DNA from: Fabrea salina
Taxonomy: Eukaryota; Ciliophora; Heterotrichea; Heterotrichida; Fabreidae
Direction of reading: 5' to 3'
Assembly: GCA_022984795.1 (NCBI GenBank)
Contig: JALIHJ010000007.1
Coordinates: 248,001-312,000 of the forward strand
DNA length: 64,000 nt
The stretch's first letter is position 1. The number at the start of each line of letters is the position of its first letter. The notes beneath the pieces are model-generated. The model was given only the letters and a program-made list of their open reading frames with translations, was not told where the DNA came from and did no database searches. Positions 34,832-44,265 of this stretch are shown one piece after another. The position numbers and the translations under genes are program-made.

Positions 34832-35209
34832 TTAAGCTCTTCTGTTTTCGACAAGAACTATGTGGTACCCCTCTGAAGTTCTGAAGGGCGCACTCATAGT
34901 TCCAGGTTCTGTGCTAAAAGCTACTTCTTGGAAAGCACCTATCATCCTTCCTCGGGGGAACCACCCCAAGTCGCCTCCTCTTCGAGCAGTTGAACACTCT
35001 GAGTACTGTTCAGCAATCCTTGCGAACTCGTTTGCAGGGGGTCTGTCTCCGAACTGTTGTTGGAGTTGGTTGTAGGCTTCCATGGCTTTACTGTGCTTCT
35101 CACAAAGGATGTGTCTTGCTTTAACGTGGTTGGCAGCTTTGAGTTTGCCAGACTTCTTTTCTTCTTCAGGTTGTTTTCCAGATTTGCCTCCTTTTTTACC
35201 CTTGGGCAT
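34832..35209 (-). CDS. PIN4: PIN4/Par14-type parvulin peptidyl-prolyl isomerase
   Basis: A 125-residue protein. A basic Lys/Gly-rich N-terminus (PKGKKGGKSGKQ) leads into a parvulin domain: VKARHILCEKHSKAMEAY, FARIAEQYSECSTARRGGDLGWFPRG, FQEVAF, and the end SEGYHIVLVENR. It lacks the WW domain and phosphate-binding loop of PIN1, as in PIN4, which binds DNA and pre-ribosomes through its basic tail. The length agrees with human PIN4 (131 residues). Convergent with the MAP3K-like gene across 9 bp. Confidence 0.92.
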   Translation of the reverse strand: MPKGKKGGKSGKQPEEEKKSGKLKAANHVKARHILCEKHSKAMEAYNQLQQQFGDRPPANEFARIAEQYSECSTARRGGDLGWFPRGRMIGAFQEVAFSTEPGTMSAPFRTSEGYHIVLVENRRA

Positions 35210-35229
35210 TATGTATTAATTTACTTAGC

Positions 35230-36573
35230 CTATTTTCCTCTGCCTCTGCCTTTCTTCTTTTTGCGGTTTTTAGGGTTGGGAGTTTTGTTTTCTTCAGGTT
35301 TGGTTTTTTCGGACTGGGCTTTTTCGGACTGGGTTTCTTCGGACTGGGTTTCCTCAGTTTGGAACTCTTCAGTTTTGGTTTCTTCGTAACTTTCAGCTTC
35401 TTCTACTTGGCGTTTGAGTTCTTCGTTTTGTTCAGTGAGTTCTCGGAGTTCTTTTTCAAGTTGGTTTTTTTGTTCTTTAGAGGTTTCTTCTTTTTCCTTG
35501 AGTTGTTGGATGCTTTTTTTCATCTGGTCAATGAGTTCTTGGTTTTGAGAAGTTATGTTTTCTATTTCGTTTTCAGATTGTTGGATTTCTCCTTTAAGAA
35601 GCTGTTCTCCTTGTTCCAGGGCTTCGAGGCTTTTTTCTTGGATTTCTTGTTCGAGTTCTTGTAGTTTGTCTTGTTTTTTCTGGACTTTTAAGGCGAGTTC
35701 TGAAGTGTCTTTTTCTAGACTTTCCTCGTCAGAGCTTCCAATTTCAGACTTGAGGTTTTCGATTTGGGCTTTTAGTTGTTGTTTTTGGGTTTTGAGTTTT
35801 TCAAGTTGGGTTTCAAAGCCTTCTTTTTGGACTTTTAGTTCTTCCCAAACACTGGGGTAGTTTTGGGCTTCAAATTCTCTTAGAACGACATTAGAAGAGA
35901 CCAGTTTTTCTTCTAAACGCAAGTTTTTTTCTTTGAGTTCTTCTAGTTTGCTTTCCATTTCTTCGAAGTTTTCGGCTGTTTGGATCATTTCTAGTTCTTC
36001 TGCTAGTTGCTTGACTTCGTGTTTTTTATGGCTTTTGGAGTGCTTTAAGTCTCTATGGAGTTCTTTAAGCTTTTCAAGGGTTTCTTGAGGGTTGTCTTTT
36101 TGGATGTTTTCATTGAGTTGTTTGAAATTCTCAAGAGCAGACTGGTTTTTTTCTTCGAGGTCCTTTAATTCCTCTTTTTTGTCTTCCAAGCTTTTGTTCT
36201 TTGACTGGATTTTTTCAGAAATGAGTTTATAGTGGTCTTCACTCGCTTGGATTTCTTTGAGTGTGTTGTCTACTCTTTCTTTGAAATCTTTAATCTTTAA
36301 TTCTGTCTCAGCCGTTCCGTTTTCTTTCGAGTTCAAACTCACTGTAAGCGAGTTAAGCAAGTCTTGGGCGTCTTTAAGTTCCATAAGGAGTCTTTCGTTC
36401 TCTGATTGGGCTTCTTTTATGTCCTCAGAATTCAAGTCTTCTTCGGAATTCCTCTCTGCAATCTTTAATGAATTTATTTCAGTTTGCAGTTCGTTGCGTG
36501 CTTTCTGGAGGTCTTTGATCTCGTCCACGTAACTTTTGAACTCAGGGTCGTTGGTACTAGCTCCGCATCCCAT
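35230..36573 (-). CDS. N-myristoyl-type long coiled-coil protein
   Basis: A 447-residue protein beginning MGCGAST, a good site for Gly2 myristoylation and Cys3 palmitoylation. Residues ~10-400 are one long coiled coil (EEDLNSEDIKEAQSENERL, KEEETSKEQKNQLEKELRE). The tail has (E/K)(T/A)QSE repeats and ends in a very basic KNRKKKKGRGRGK. A membrane-anchored rod with a basic tip would suit the ciliate cortex, but that is inference. No known family. The ATG lies 9 nt after the stop of the next gene upstream on the same strand, which also encodes coiled coils. Confidence 0.75.
   Translation of the reverse strand: MGCGASTNDPEFKSYVDEIKDLQKARNELQTEINSLKIAERNSEEDLNSEDIKEAQSENERLLMELKDAQDLLNSLTVSLNSKENGTAETELKIKDFKERVDNTLKEIQASEDHYKLISEKIQSKNKSLEDKKEELKDLEEKNQSALENFKQLNENIQKDNPQETLEKLKELHRDLKHSKSHKKHEVKQLAEELEMIQTAENFEEMESKLEELKEKNLRLEEKLVSSNVVLREFEAQNYPSVWEELKVQKEGFETQLEKLKTQKQQLKAQIENLKSEIGSSDEESLEKDTSELALKVQKKQDKLQELEQEIQEKSLEALEQGEQLLKGEIQQSENEIENITSQNQELIDQMKKSIQQLKEKEETSKEQKNQLEKELRELTEQNEELKRQVEEAESYEETKTEEFQTEETQSEETQSEKAQSEKTKPEENKTPNPKNRKKKKGRGRGK
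35308..35348 (-). repeat. 15-bp period repeat in the coiled-coil gene tail
   Basis: TTCGGACTGGG occurs at 35308, 35323 and 35338 with exact 15-bp spacing. On the coding strand it encodes five-residue (E/K)(T/A)QSE units near the C-terminus. The repeat keeps the frame. Confidence 0.85.
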
Positions 36574-36582
36574 TTTAGATTA

Positions 36583-38952
36583 TTAATGGTGGCCTAAAAG
36601 CCCAAAAGAACTTGGTTGCTTTGACTCAAACCAACTAACTACAGTCGAAGTGTCAGCTACACTAAAGGGACCTAAAGGCAGCACTCCAAGTCTAACTGCT
36701 GCTCGTAGGAAAGCGTACTGACTCACTCCTGTGGCAAAATTGGACAGTGACACTACTTCTTTGTAGATAGTTTCATAGTGAGTGTGCTCAAGCCCAGGAA
36801 CTAACCACTCAAGTATTTGGTAGATTTTCTGACGTGTGAGTTCGCCTTTTTTCTGAATGAACTGAGCTAGCATTGCTGTTTCTAGAGTCTGTTTGCTTTG
36901 GAACACACTAGCTATGCTTGAAAAAAGCTCAGATACTGTGAGGCTGTAAGGCTGGCAGTCAAGTGAACTCAAAAAGACTTGTCTTAAAAGTCCTCTTTTG
37001 GCAGGATCGAGTTCTAGGTAAGCTTGAGACACCTCTGCTGAGGTCACTAAAAGCTGCAAATAATTCTTGACTGCAAACTTGTACTGGGCTTCGCTGATTG
37101 TTCCTGAGTTTTGTGTGTCAAGCATTTCGAAAAACTCGTGTTTTTCTTGGTTTAGCTTAGTTAGCTTGAGGGATATTCTGAGTCCAATGTACTTAGACAC
37201 CTTCATTGACTGTTTTTTAAGCATCTTCATAAGTAGCCTTCCGCTTTTAGGGTCTGTTTGGAACTGAGTTTCAATTATAGGAATTAAGTCTGCTAAGTCA
37301 ATAGTTCCTCCGTCTTGAGTTTGGTCTTGGAAGTTTACGTAGTGCTTGACTTGGTCCCAGAGTTTCACTATAAACAAAGAAAGCAAAAAGGGCACTGGTT
37401 CGGAATGGTAGACCTGCAGTAGTCTGCAAACTAACGTCCCAAGTGGGTTGTTTTGTCTGGTTAGGGTGTTTAATGTTTGGATCAAGTCAGCAGTGAACCT
37501 TGTGCAAGAACCTTTTTCAGGGAACTTAACAGTGGTGTAGTTCAAGAAGTAGTTGGGGAACTCACAAGGCTTGTTGCCAGCCCTTAGGTCTTCTAAGTCT
37601 TTGAAGTGCTTGCTCTCCATAAGGTCTCTGAAGAACTCAAGGAGCTGAGTTGTGGTGAAGATCTGGCCTGTAGTTTGGTGTCTGTACCTTTCTAAAGACA
37701 TGTTTCGGTCAGGCTTTTCTGAAGCAACTACTTCTTTGGCTGAGTAGTAGTCCAGTTCTTCTTTGAGTTTTTTAGTTGAAATGATTCTAGAAGGGTCAAA
37801 CGAGACAGCTGTTTTCAAAGAGCCTACTGAGGTGTTGACTCTGGAGTTTGAAGCAAAACTGGGTTCGGGTTTTTGGTGTTTTTTCCACCTTTTAAAAGCT
37901 TCTTTGGTTTTAAACCTAAAGACAAGGGTGGTCTTCACACTCAATGCTCTAAGTAGCACATATTTGATTTTGCTTTGTGACTGGTTTTTGGCTTCTTTAA
38001 GGTCAATAGTTTTATCAGAGTCTTGTTGAAGAGCAGTTAAGTTTTGTCTGATGAAGTTAACTTCTTTTTCCCAGTCTTTAAGTTTTTTTTGGTCAACTAA
38101 GTTCCTTTCGTGTTCTTGTTCAAGTTCTTTCACTTGTTGTTCGAACTTTTCGATTTGGGCTTCTAAAACTTGTTTTTCTTTAAGCTGTTCTTTTAGGTAG
38201 GAGTTTTCTTTCCTGAGACTTTGGAGTTCTTGGGAGTAGCTTGCTTGCTGTTTTTGGGTTTTGCTGAGTTCTTGTAAAGCGTTGTACTCACTTGACGGAA
38301 TCACTTTTAAAGACTCCTTGCAGAGAATGATTTCTTGGAGTTCTTCAAAAAGAGTCATTTGCTTCCTCATCAACAAAGGACCGTAGTCAGAGACCTCAGT
38401 GGCAATTAAGCCCTTTGCGCACTCTAACAAGTTGCAGTGTGGGTTGTAGTCTACAAGTACTTTGGAAGTTTGTCTCAAAAGGTGGTTGAATCCAAAGTTT
38501 AGCTTTTTCTGGAAGTTTTTTTGGTTTTGCAGAGTGCTGTTTAAGTCTGAGTTTTTTTGGATTTTGCTTTCTAAGTTGAGTATTTTTTGTTTCTGGTCAG
38601 ATACTACTTTTTCGAGTTGCTCTATTTTTTGTTTGGACTTTTGAATTTCTTCTTCGAAAGACTCTTTGCTTCCTTGTAGTTTAGTTTCTAGCTCCAGTGT
38701 AGAGTTAACTACTGCTTGAGTGTAACCTTGGAGTTTGTCAAACAGACTCCCAAAATCTTGGTTGGGTTCTAAAGGAGCATAATCAATTTTTTCAAACACC
38801 TGGTTTAATTGACCTACAAAGTCAAGGAAAATCTGCGAAAAATTCTCTGACTCACTAGGTTCAGAGTCCCTCACAAAGGACTCTTGGTAAGCCACTGGAA
38901 TCATGTATTCTTCCAACTGGTCTATCAAGGAACTTTTCTTACTGTGGGCCAT
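36583..38952 (-). CDS. Coiled-coil protein with EF-hand-like helical C-terminus
   Basis: A 789-residue protein. Residues ~85-330 are coiled coil (EEEIQKSKQKIEQLEKVV, QVKELEQEHERNLVDQKKL). The second half is helical, with ELLEFFRDLMESKHF near 440 and one EF-hand-like loop near 645 (FFEMLDTQNSGTISEAQYKFAV; D-x-N-x-G-x-I spacing fits Ca2+ binding). The flanking partners look degenerate. No signal peptide or membrane segment. Similar mixtures occur in axonemal and basal-body proteins, but I cannot name a family. It lies 6 nt downstream of the stop of the MGNHCC gene on the same strand. Confidence 0.72.
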   Translation of the reverse strand: MAHSKKSSLIDQLEEYMIPVAYQESFVRDSEPSESENFSQIFLDFVGQLNQVFEKIDYAPLEPNQDFGSLFDKLQGYTQAVVNSTLELETKLQGSKESFEEEIQKSKQKIEQLEKVVSDQKQKILNLESKIQKNSDLNSTLQNQKNFQKKLNFGFNHLLRQTSKVLVDYNPHCNLLECAKGLIATEVSDYGPLLMRKQMTLFEELQEIILCKESLKVIPSSEYNALQELSKTQKQQASYSQELQSLRKENSYLKEQLKEKQVLEAQIEKFEQQVKELEQEHERNLVDQKKLKDWEKEVNFIRQNLTALQQDSDKTIDLKEAKNQSQSKIKYVLLRALSVKTTLVFRFKTKEAFKRWKKHQKPEPSFASNSRVNTSVGSLKTAVSFDPSRIISTKKLKEELDYYSAKEVVASEKPDRNMSLERYRHQTTGQIFTTTQLLEFFRDLMESKHFKDLEDLRAGNKPCEFPNYFLNYTTVKFPEKGSCTRFTADLIQTLNTLTRQNNPLGTLVCRLLQVYHSEPVPFLLSLFIVKLWDQVKHYVNFQDQTQDGGTIDLADLIPIIETQFQTDPKSGRLLMKMLKKQSMKVSKYIGLRISLKLTKLNQEKHEFFEMLDTQNSGTISEAQYKFAVKNYLQLLVTSAEVSQAYLELDPAKRGLLRQVFLSSLDCQPYSLTVSELFSSIASVFQSKQTLETAMLAQFIQKKGELTRQKIYQILEWLVPGLEHTHYETIYKEVVSLSNFATGVSQYAFLRAAVRLGVLPLGPFSVADTSTVVSWFESKQPSSFGLLGHH

Positions 38953-38958
38953 ATTAGA

Positions 38959-39690
38959 TTATATTTGGTTATTGAATCCAAGGTGTTCTTGGAATATGGG
39001 GAGTTGGCTTATATAGTTCTTAGCAGACTCACTAAAGTCTTCTGAGATTTCTAAGATCTCAGCTAAGTGTTCTTTACTGCACTTCCTTTGGAGTTTTTCG
39101 TTTAAAAAAGGGTCATCCTTAAAAAGCTTTAACATAATATCACCTATCAGTCTCTTCATAAAAGGTTCATTGTTTTTAAAAATCCTAAAAACAGTATTAA
39201 AAGTAATTTTTTGTTTTATTTCAACTTTGAGTTCAGGTATTTCCAAAAGCTGGTCTAAGGTGTGGAGTCCCCAAAAGGTTTCTTCTTTAGTCCCTTGGAT
39301 ACTGTTTACTACTGAGTTGAATATTTTAGGTTCCATAATTACCCCTTGCTTGAGACTCTCACACCAGAAGTATAAAGTAGCACAGAACAGACTTCTTCTA
39401 GTAATTGGGTAAGGCCAAGCCTTTTGCCTCAGCATAGTTCCTAAGTCCTCTTCAGACACTAAGTTGTCGTAAACGTACTGCTGAGTAATGTACTTCCTTG
39501 TTTTCAAACTCAAGGCGTCTTGGAAAGACTCATCAGAGTTGCTGTACCTCTCCGAAATAGTTTCTAAGCTTGAAGAGTACCTAACCAACAAAGCTTCTTT
39601 TTTCAAAGAGTGCACTAGAAGTCCTTTGTTCCTGGTTGGCTTGTTAAACCGAGTGCTGGTGTCCCTTTCTTTACAACAATGGTTACCCAT
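38959..39690 (-). CDS. N-myristoyl-type protein of unknown function
   Basis: A 243-residue protein. The ATG at 39690 is favoured because it gives MGNHCCKERD, an excellent dual myristoylation/palmitoylation signal, and follows CTTTATATTA; two in-frame ATGs upstream (39708, 39705) would hide it. The rest is helical and charged, with ALSLKTRKYITQQYVYDNLV near 75 and PFMKRLIGDIMLKLF near 185. No known domain. Note the shared layout with the MGCG-type genes at 12061, 36573 and 63533. Function unknown; probably attached to the plasma membrane or cortical vesicles. Confidence 0.68.
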   Translation of the reverse strand: MGNHCCKERDTSTRFNKPTRNKGLLVHSLKKEALLVRYSSSLETISERYSNSDESFQDALSLKTRKYITQQYVYDNLVSEEDLGTMLRQKAWPYPITRRSLFCATLYFWCESLKQGVIMEPKIFNSVVNSIQGTKEETFWGLHTLDQLLEIPELKVEIKQKITFNTVFRIFKNNEPFMKRLIGDIMLKLFKDDPFLNEKLQRKCSKEHLAEILEISEDFSESAKNYISQLPIFQEHLGFNNQI

Positions 39691-39717
39691 TAATATAAAG
39701 TACATCATAATGTTTAA

Positions 39718-39963
39718 TTACCAATTAGACAAAGGGTGGAGTTTTGTGGGAGCTTTGAGGAGTTCAAACTTAAACCAAGGCTCCACTGAGGGCAGTTCTT
39801 TGCAAGGAGGCCCTGAGTACTCTATGTAGGACAAAAACATAAAAAGTGCAGAATTGAATATTTCTTCTAGCGGTTTGTTTGACCTGCACCTTGCACAGCT
39901 TGACCTGAAGCACAAGTTCAAAAGTCCACACAGTCTGCAGATCCAGTCATTCAAGTCTGCCAT
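39718..39963 (-). CDS. Small RanBP2-type zinc-finger protein
   Basis: An 81-residue protein. It starts MADLNDWICRLCGLLN followed by CARCRSNKP, matching the W-x-C-x2-C...N...C-x2-C RanBP2 zinc ribbon, which binds ubiquitin or single-stranded RNA. The second half is hydrophobic-mixed and ends FELLKAPTKLHPLSNW. A single finger with a short tail. Divergent from the transporter gene across 45 bp. Confidence 0.72.
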   Translation of the reverse strand: MADLNDWICRLCGLLNLCFRSSCARCRSNKPLEEIFNSALFMFLSYIEYSGPPCKELPSVEPWFKFELLKAPTKLHPLSNW

Positions 39964-40008
39964 AAATTAAATATACCCCCTAGCAAAGGTTACATCATTG
40001 TTGAAAAA

Positions 40009-41478
40009 ATGGTTTACCTTTCTAAAGGCTTTTTGAAGTTAGGCCCTAAGTTAAACCTGGCGTACTTGATTACAGTTAACATGATCATTTACGTGGACAG
40101 GGGAGTAGTTTCTGGAATTCTTTCGATACTCAAAGAATCGAAGGACGGCGGACTGAATCTGAATGACTTGGAAGCTGGAGTCCTCGGGTCTATATTTATG
40201 CTTGGATACATGGTAGCAAGTCCTATTTTCGCCAACAGTGCACAGAAAGTCCATCCTATTTCTTTGATGGCCATAGGCCTGATGATTTGGTCAGGTGCAG
40301 TAATTGTAGCGGGGACTACTGGTGAGTACTACTCACTAACTGTGGCAAGGGCTTTTACTGGTGTAGGAGAGGCTTCTTTTGTGTCACTTGCGCCTCCTGT
40401 GATTCTTGACTCTTCTCCTCCAGGGAAGTCAACCACTTGGCTTTCGATGTTTTATGCTTGTGTGCCTGTAGGTTACGCCATTGGGTTTGTCTACGGAGAC
40501 GCAGTTACTTCAGCCATGGGGGACTGGAGATGGGCTTTTGTCTTTGAAGCTATAGTAATGGCTCCTTTGATTGTGATTGCGTGGATTATGTACAAAGACC
40601 CTTCTTTAGTCAAAACTAAAGAAAACTCCGAAGAACAACTTATAGAGGGAGAAAAGCAGTACGTGAGTCTTTCGGAACAAATAGTGACACTGCTCAAGAA
40701 CCCTACTTTTGTCTTTTTAAGTTTAGGCTACGGAGCTTATACCTTTACAATTGGAGGGTTGGCCTTTTGGGGACCTGACTTTATTCACGAACAGTATGGG
40801 TTCAGCAACGCCTCTTCTACAGTAATAATGGGGGCTATTACTATATTTTCTGGAGTAGTTGCTACCTTAATAGGAGCTACTGTTGCTGATAAAATAGTTA
40901 AGCCCTACCAAACTCAGTTTGACCAAGGCATTATTACCAAAAGGGAACTAGAAACTACCAAAACTGAAAAAGAATGCTTGCTCCTAATCATAGTTACTTT
41001 TATAGGGAGTCTTTTGGGCCTAGCAGGAGCAATCATTTCAACGAAAGTTCCTTTTATAATACTTATAGGCTTGTCTGAGTTCTCAATATTCATGTAAGTG
41101 TTACTTAGGGGCACAGGTCCAGTTGGAATAGCTTTGATGAACTGTGTGACTGAAGAAAACAGAGGGCAAGCCAACGCTATTGCAATATTCGTGATGCATT
41201 TAACAGGGGACTTCCCTTCTCCCTTTGTAATTGGAGCTTTGTTTGGCACCATCGGAAGAACCAACGGAATGATCTTTTGCATGGGGTGGTTGTTGTTCTG
41301 CGTGACCTTTTGGGCTATTGCTTGGAACTGTTCAGTAAGTTTTACTTAGCGTTTCCCCGGAGAAACCTTTAAGTTCGTAGTGAAGAACTTTTGCAAACCT
41401 ACTTCAAAGAGAGTCGAATACGAAACCAGAGACTCCGAGAAGTCTGAAGACACTGAATACTCAAATGGTAAGCTTTAG
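40009..41478 (+). CDS. Spinster-type MFS transporter (two 15-nt introns)
   Basis: Exons 40009..41093, 41109..41334 and 41350..41478 give a 479-residue protein. Without splicing, a TAA in intron 1 would stop it after residue 362. It has ~11-12 membrane spans and MFS motifs. The family fit is Spinster/SPNS: MIIYVDRGVVSGIL in TM1, LGSIFMLGYMVASPIF, GVGEASFVSLAPPVI with its conserved Glu, and PVGYAIGF. SPNS proteins export lysosomal lysophospholipids or sphingosine phosphate with H+. Exon 3 encodes only the hydrophilic C-terminal tail (RFPGETFKF...GKL). Convergent with DCAF7 across 23 bp. Confidence 0.88.
41094..41108 (+). other. 15-nt spliceosomal intron, transporter intron 1
   Basis: GTAAGTGTTACTTAG, identical to the ARS2 intron at 50091. 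It interrupts a codon (AT|G, Met) and carries an in-frame TAA when retained. Splicing restores the MFS frame into GTGPVGIAL. Confidence 0.93.
41335..41349 (+). other. 15-nt spliceosomal intron, transporter intron 2
   Basis: GTAAGTTTTACTTAG at phase 0. If kept, TAG ends the protein after WNCS; removal adds the 42-residue tail. It differs from intron 1 at one base. Confidence 0.85.
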
Positions 41479-41501
41479 GGTAATTAACACTAAACTATTA
41501 C

Positions 41502-42533
41502 TTAAAGTTTCAGTAGTTGCAAAGATTTGTCGTAAGTAATGGCAACCCAATCTTGCTGCACAGCAGACCAGTTTAGCATGATGATTTCTGCCTCTGCTTT
41601 GTACATCATCATAGGTGCGTTTACTTGTCCTGTGCTTTGTTTCAAGTCCCATATTAACGCCTGGCAGTCGTCTCCTGCTGTGCAAATGTAACAGTTGGAG
41701 TTCGGTGCCCACGCAATGGAATTGGCATACTGGGAGTGCCCACTGAGTTGCACTATAGGAACTCCAGGGTGGCGGGTGTCCAAAATAGTGACCAGGGGCG
41801 ACTCCATAGAAATCACTGCTAAGAAGTGAGGGTCAATTTTGTTCCAGGAGACCCGCATAATGGGGGTGCAATCTCTGTTTTCGTACATGATGGTGCACTG
41901 ATTGAGGTCCCTTAAGTCAAACATCCTCACAGAGCCGTCCGCAGAAACACTTGTGAAGACACTTGAATCGTGGCCGAAAGCAATGTCGTTCACCTCTTTG
42001 GTGTGGGTGAGGATTTGCTTAAGCATGGTTTCACTTTCAATGTCCCAAATAGTGCAGGTGTTGTCTATGCTAGCTGTGCCTACCATGCTTAAGTTGTTGG
42101 GGTTCCAGTCGAAACTTGTAAGGGGTCCTGAGTACTGAGTGTTGCGGGTGTTAACCAAATTAGCTACGTTCTTAATGCCGCCATTGCACTTCCAAATTCG
42201 CAAGCAGTCACTAGTGGTGGCAAACAAGTCCTCAGTGGTTCCCTGGAAGTCCGGAACCCACATTATTTTGGTAGGGGCGTAAGTGTGATTTGCCTCCCCA
42301 ATGAGTTCAAATTTGTTTTGTTCTGGGTGGAGTTGTATGATTCGTAAGTAGTTGTCAGGGTGCTCTAGAAAGGACCCCATTGCAAGTCGGAAGTTTTGAT
42401 TGGGGTGGTTCGAGAAATTAAAAGCATACACGTTCCAAGGAGCCGTGTACGTGTAAATTTCATTAGAGGTTTTCTCTTCTGGGTTAGCTTCTCCGTTGAG
42501 GTTTTCTTCGTCTTGGAGTTTGTGAGTGCTCAT
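41502..42533 (-). CDS. DCAF7: DCAF7/WDR68 (TTG1-type) WD40 protein
   Basis: A 343-residue WD40 protein, almost exactly the length of human DCAF7 (342). Specific matches: IYTYTAPWNVYAFNFS near residue 30, FRLAMGSF, NYLRIIQL, TKIMWVPD, LATTSDCLRIW, PLTSFDWNPN, GTASIDNTCTIWDIE, GSVRMFDLRDL and PIMRVSWNK. DCAF7 is a scaffold that in animals binds DYRK1A and HIPK2 and can serve CUL4 ligases; the plant orthologue TTG1 works with MYB factors. I chose the ATG at 42533 (MSTHKLQD) from this length match; upstream in-frame ATGs would run into the next gene. DYRK and MYB genes occur in the same window. Confidence 0.9.
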   Translation of the reverse strand: MSTHKLQDEENLNGEANPEEKTSNEIYTYTAPWNVYAFNFSNHPNQNFRLAMGSFLEHPDNYLRIIQLHPEQNKFELIGEANHTYAPTKIMWVPDFQGTTEDLFATTSDCLRIWKCNGGIKNVANLVNTRNTQYSGPLTSFDWNPNNLSMVGTASIDNTCTIWDIESETMLKQILTHTKEVNDIAFGHDSSVFTSVSADGSVRMFDLRDLNQCTIMYENRDCTPIMRVSWNKIDPHFLAVISMESPLVTILDTRHPGVPIVQLSGHSQYANSIAWAPNSNCYICTAGDDCQALIWDLKQSTGQVNAPMMMYKAEAEIIMLNWSAVQQDWVAITYDKSLQLLKL

Positions 42534-42582
42534 CGACCTGTTAATTATAAGACATTTTATATAAGTACTTTGCATTTTAAGC

Positions 42583-44265
42583 TTAGTTATTAGTTGCCAG
42601 GGCTTCATTGATTTCCTCTAAAAACTCCTCAGCGTTTAGTCTGGCAAATGTGTTACTGAAGCAGCACTCCCTAATGATCTCTGTGAACTCTGGGTACTCC
42701 CTTTGGTAGAATTGCTCTAGTTGGTGTTTGTGTGGGTGGGACTTAACTTCTTCAAGTTGTCCTTCCTGAGTTCCTTTCCTTTTTGTCAGTAAATAATGGA
42801 GAAATAATCCTAAAGAATACATGTCGCCTGATTTGCTTGGTTCAGGTTCAGGCGGCTTCCAGTAGTCTCCGTAGCAGTCTAGGTCTAGCTTGGCTTTGCC
42901 TCCAATCACAAACACGTTTTGGTCACTAATGCAAGAAAGAATTTTGTTTTTAAAGTGGGCGTACTCAACTGCCCTAGCAACTTCCTGGATAAGCGAAAGG
43001 TTACTGTTTTTTGGGTCTTCTTTGAGCCTTTGATTTCTGCTTCCTTGGAGCACAGTGTAGTACTTTCGTTTGTAAGCAAAGACTCCGTAAGTCTTAATGA
43101 ACGAAGGATGCGTAAGTGGCAGTCTTTCGCGGTACTGGTGGTGGTTATAAGGAACTAGCCTTACTTGTTCTCCAAGGTAAGAACCTTCTAACTCTGAAAA
43201 GTTGTTATTCTTAGTATTAACTCTGACTCCTTCTTTTATAGTATCAATCTCTTCAAACGTCTGGGCATTATCTAAGCAGTCTAAAATAAGTCCTGTCAAA
43301 AGTTCCTCAAATTCCTCCTCAAAGTTGTTTTCAAAGTCCAGTTTCAAGTAACTTTGCAATGGGGCCTTTTCAGAAATCCTTATTTCGTCAAACAAAACAA
43401 AAGTTGACGGAACCCTTGTGAACCAAATATTGAACTTCTTAAGTTCCAACTGGATACTTCTGAGCTTCGTGACTACTAAATGAATATTTTCAGCTAGGTA
43501 GATTTCATTACTTTTGTGATGCTCAAACACCTGGAAAGTTATTGAGTTTGTTTCTCGGTCTACTTCAACTGACTCAGATTCCCAGCAGTCTTTGGACCTT
43601 GACTTAAAGATTCTGTCCAAAAACTCCAGCTCTTCTCGGAACTCTTGTTCAGTATTGTAAGTAATGCGCCAAGGCTTCCTGAGTTCCCTGGCAAGTTCCC
43701 GCAGCTTTTGAGAAGAATTCAGCAGTAGAAAAGGTTCGCCTTCGGAAAAAGGCATTCTTTGTTTGCTGAGGTCCAGTAGTTCTTCAACAGAAAGCTGACT
43801 GCCTTCAAGAATTTTGTTGAACCCGTAAGAAAACCTTTTGTAAGAGTTGACTGAGTCACCAACAATGTGCTTGGGAAGGTTCCGGACTTCTACTGAGTTG
43901 AGTCCGACTGAGTAGTACCTAACTAAATACTCTACTTGGTTCTTTTCGTTCCAAGAAAACAAGCCTAGTTTCAGCTCTTTATTGCAAGCATTCATATAGT
44001 GACTTGCTTTTTGAAACTGCTCTCCAGAAAAAGACCTGGCTACTTCTCTAACCGAAAATAAGAGTTTGAACTCCAAGCAGTTCTCTTTTGCAGAAGCAAT
44101 TATTGGAAAAGTTCCCCAAATCCCTTCGCAAGTTTCTCCTTCGTCGTAGATTGCAAACAAGATTGAGTTGTCTTTTCCTGGTGATTCTTTGTACTTGGTG
44201 AACCCCATGTCCTTTATGCCTGCAACTAGCAATTCATACATTTTATCGCTATTCAAGGATTCCAT
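42583..44265 (-). CDS. YbjN-like N-terminal domain fused to a pseudokinase
   Basis: A 560-residue protein. The first ~170 residues resemble the YbjN/T3SS-chaperone-like fold (MYELLVAGIKDMGFTKYKE, EFKLLFSVREVA, NQVEYLVRYYSV); this is a tentative match. The middle is mixed. The last ~175 residues follow a kinase C-lobe: LIQEVARAVEYAHF, then ILSCISDQNVFV where HRDLKPEN should be, LDLDCYGDYWKPPE in place of DFG...APE, and DMYSLGLFLHYLL. The catalytic Asp and DFG are absent, so it cannot be an active kinase. The start is ATG 44265 directly after CTATAAAA. Role unknown. Confidence 0.65.
   Translation of the reverse strand: MESLNSDKMYELLVAGIKDMGFTKYKESPGKDNSILFAIYDEGETCEGIWGTFPIIASAKENCLEFKLLFSVREVARSFSGEQFQKASHYMNACNKELKLGLFSWNEKNQVEYLVRYYSVGLNSVEVRNLPKHIVGDSVNSYKRFSYGFNKILEGSQLSVEELLDLSKQRMPFSEGEPFLLLNSSQKLRELARELRKPWRITYNTEQEFREELEFLDRIFKSRSKDCWESESVEVDRETNSITFQVFEHHKSNEIYLAENIHLVVTKLRSIQLELKKFNIWFTRVPSTFVLFDEIRISEKAPLQSYLKLDFENNFEEEFEELLTGLILDCLDNAQTFEEIDTIKEGVRVNTKNNNFSELEGSYLGEQVRLVPYNHHQYRERLPLTHPSFIKTYGVFAYKRKYYTVLQGSRNQRLKEDPKNSNLSLIQEVARAVEYAHFKNKILSCISDQNVFVIGGKAKLDLDCYGDYWKPPEPEPSKSGDMYSLGLFLHYLLTKRKGTQEGQLEEVKSHPHKHQLEQFYQREYPEFTEIIRECCFSNTFARLNAEEFLEEINEALATNN

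Noticed and set aside
40009-41478. The transporter as a broken gene with in-frame stops
   Set aside because: Both stops lie in 15-nt GT-AG segments that match introns elsewhere, and removing them restores a complete MFS protein.
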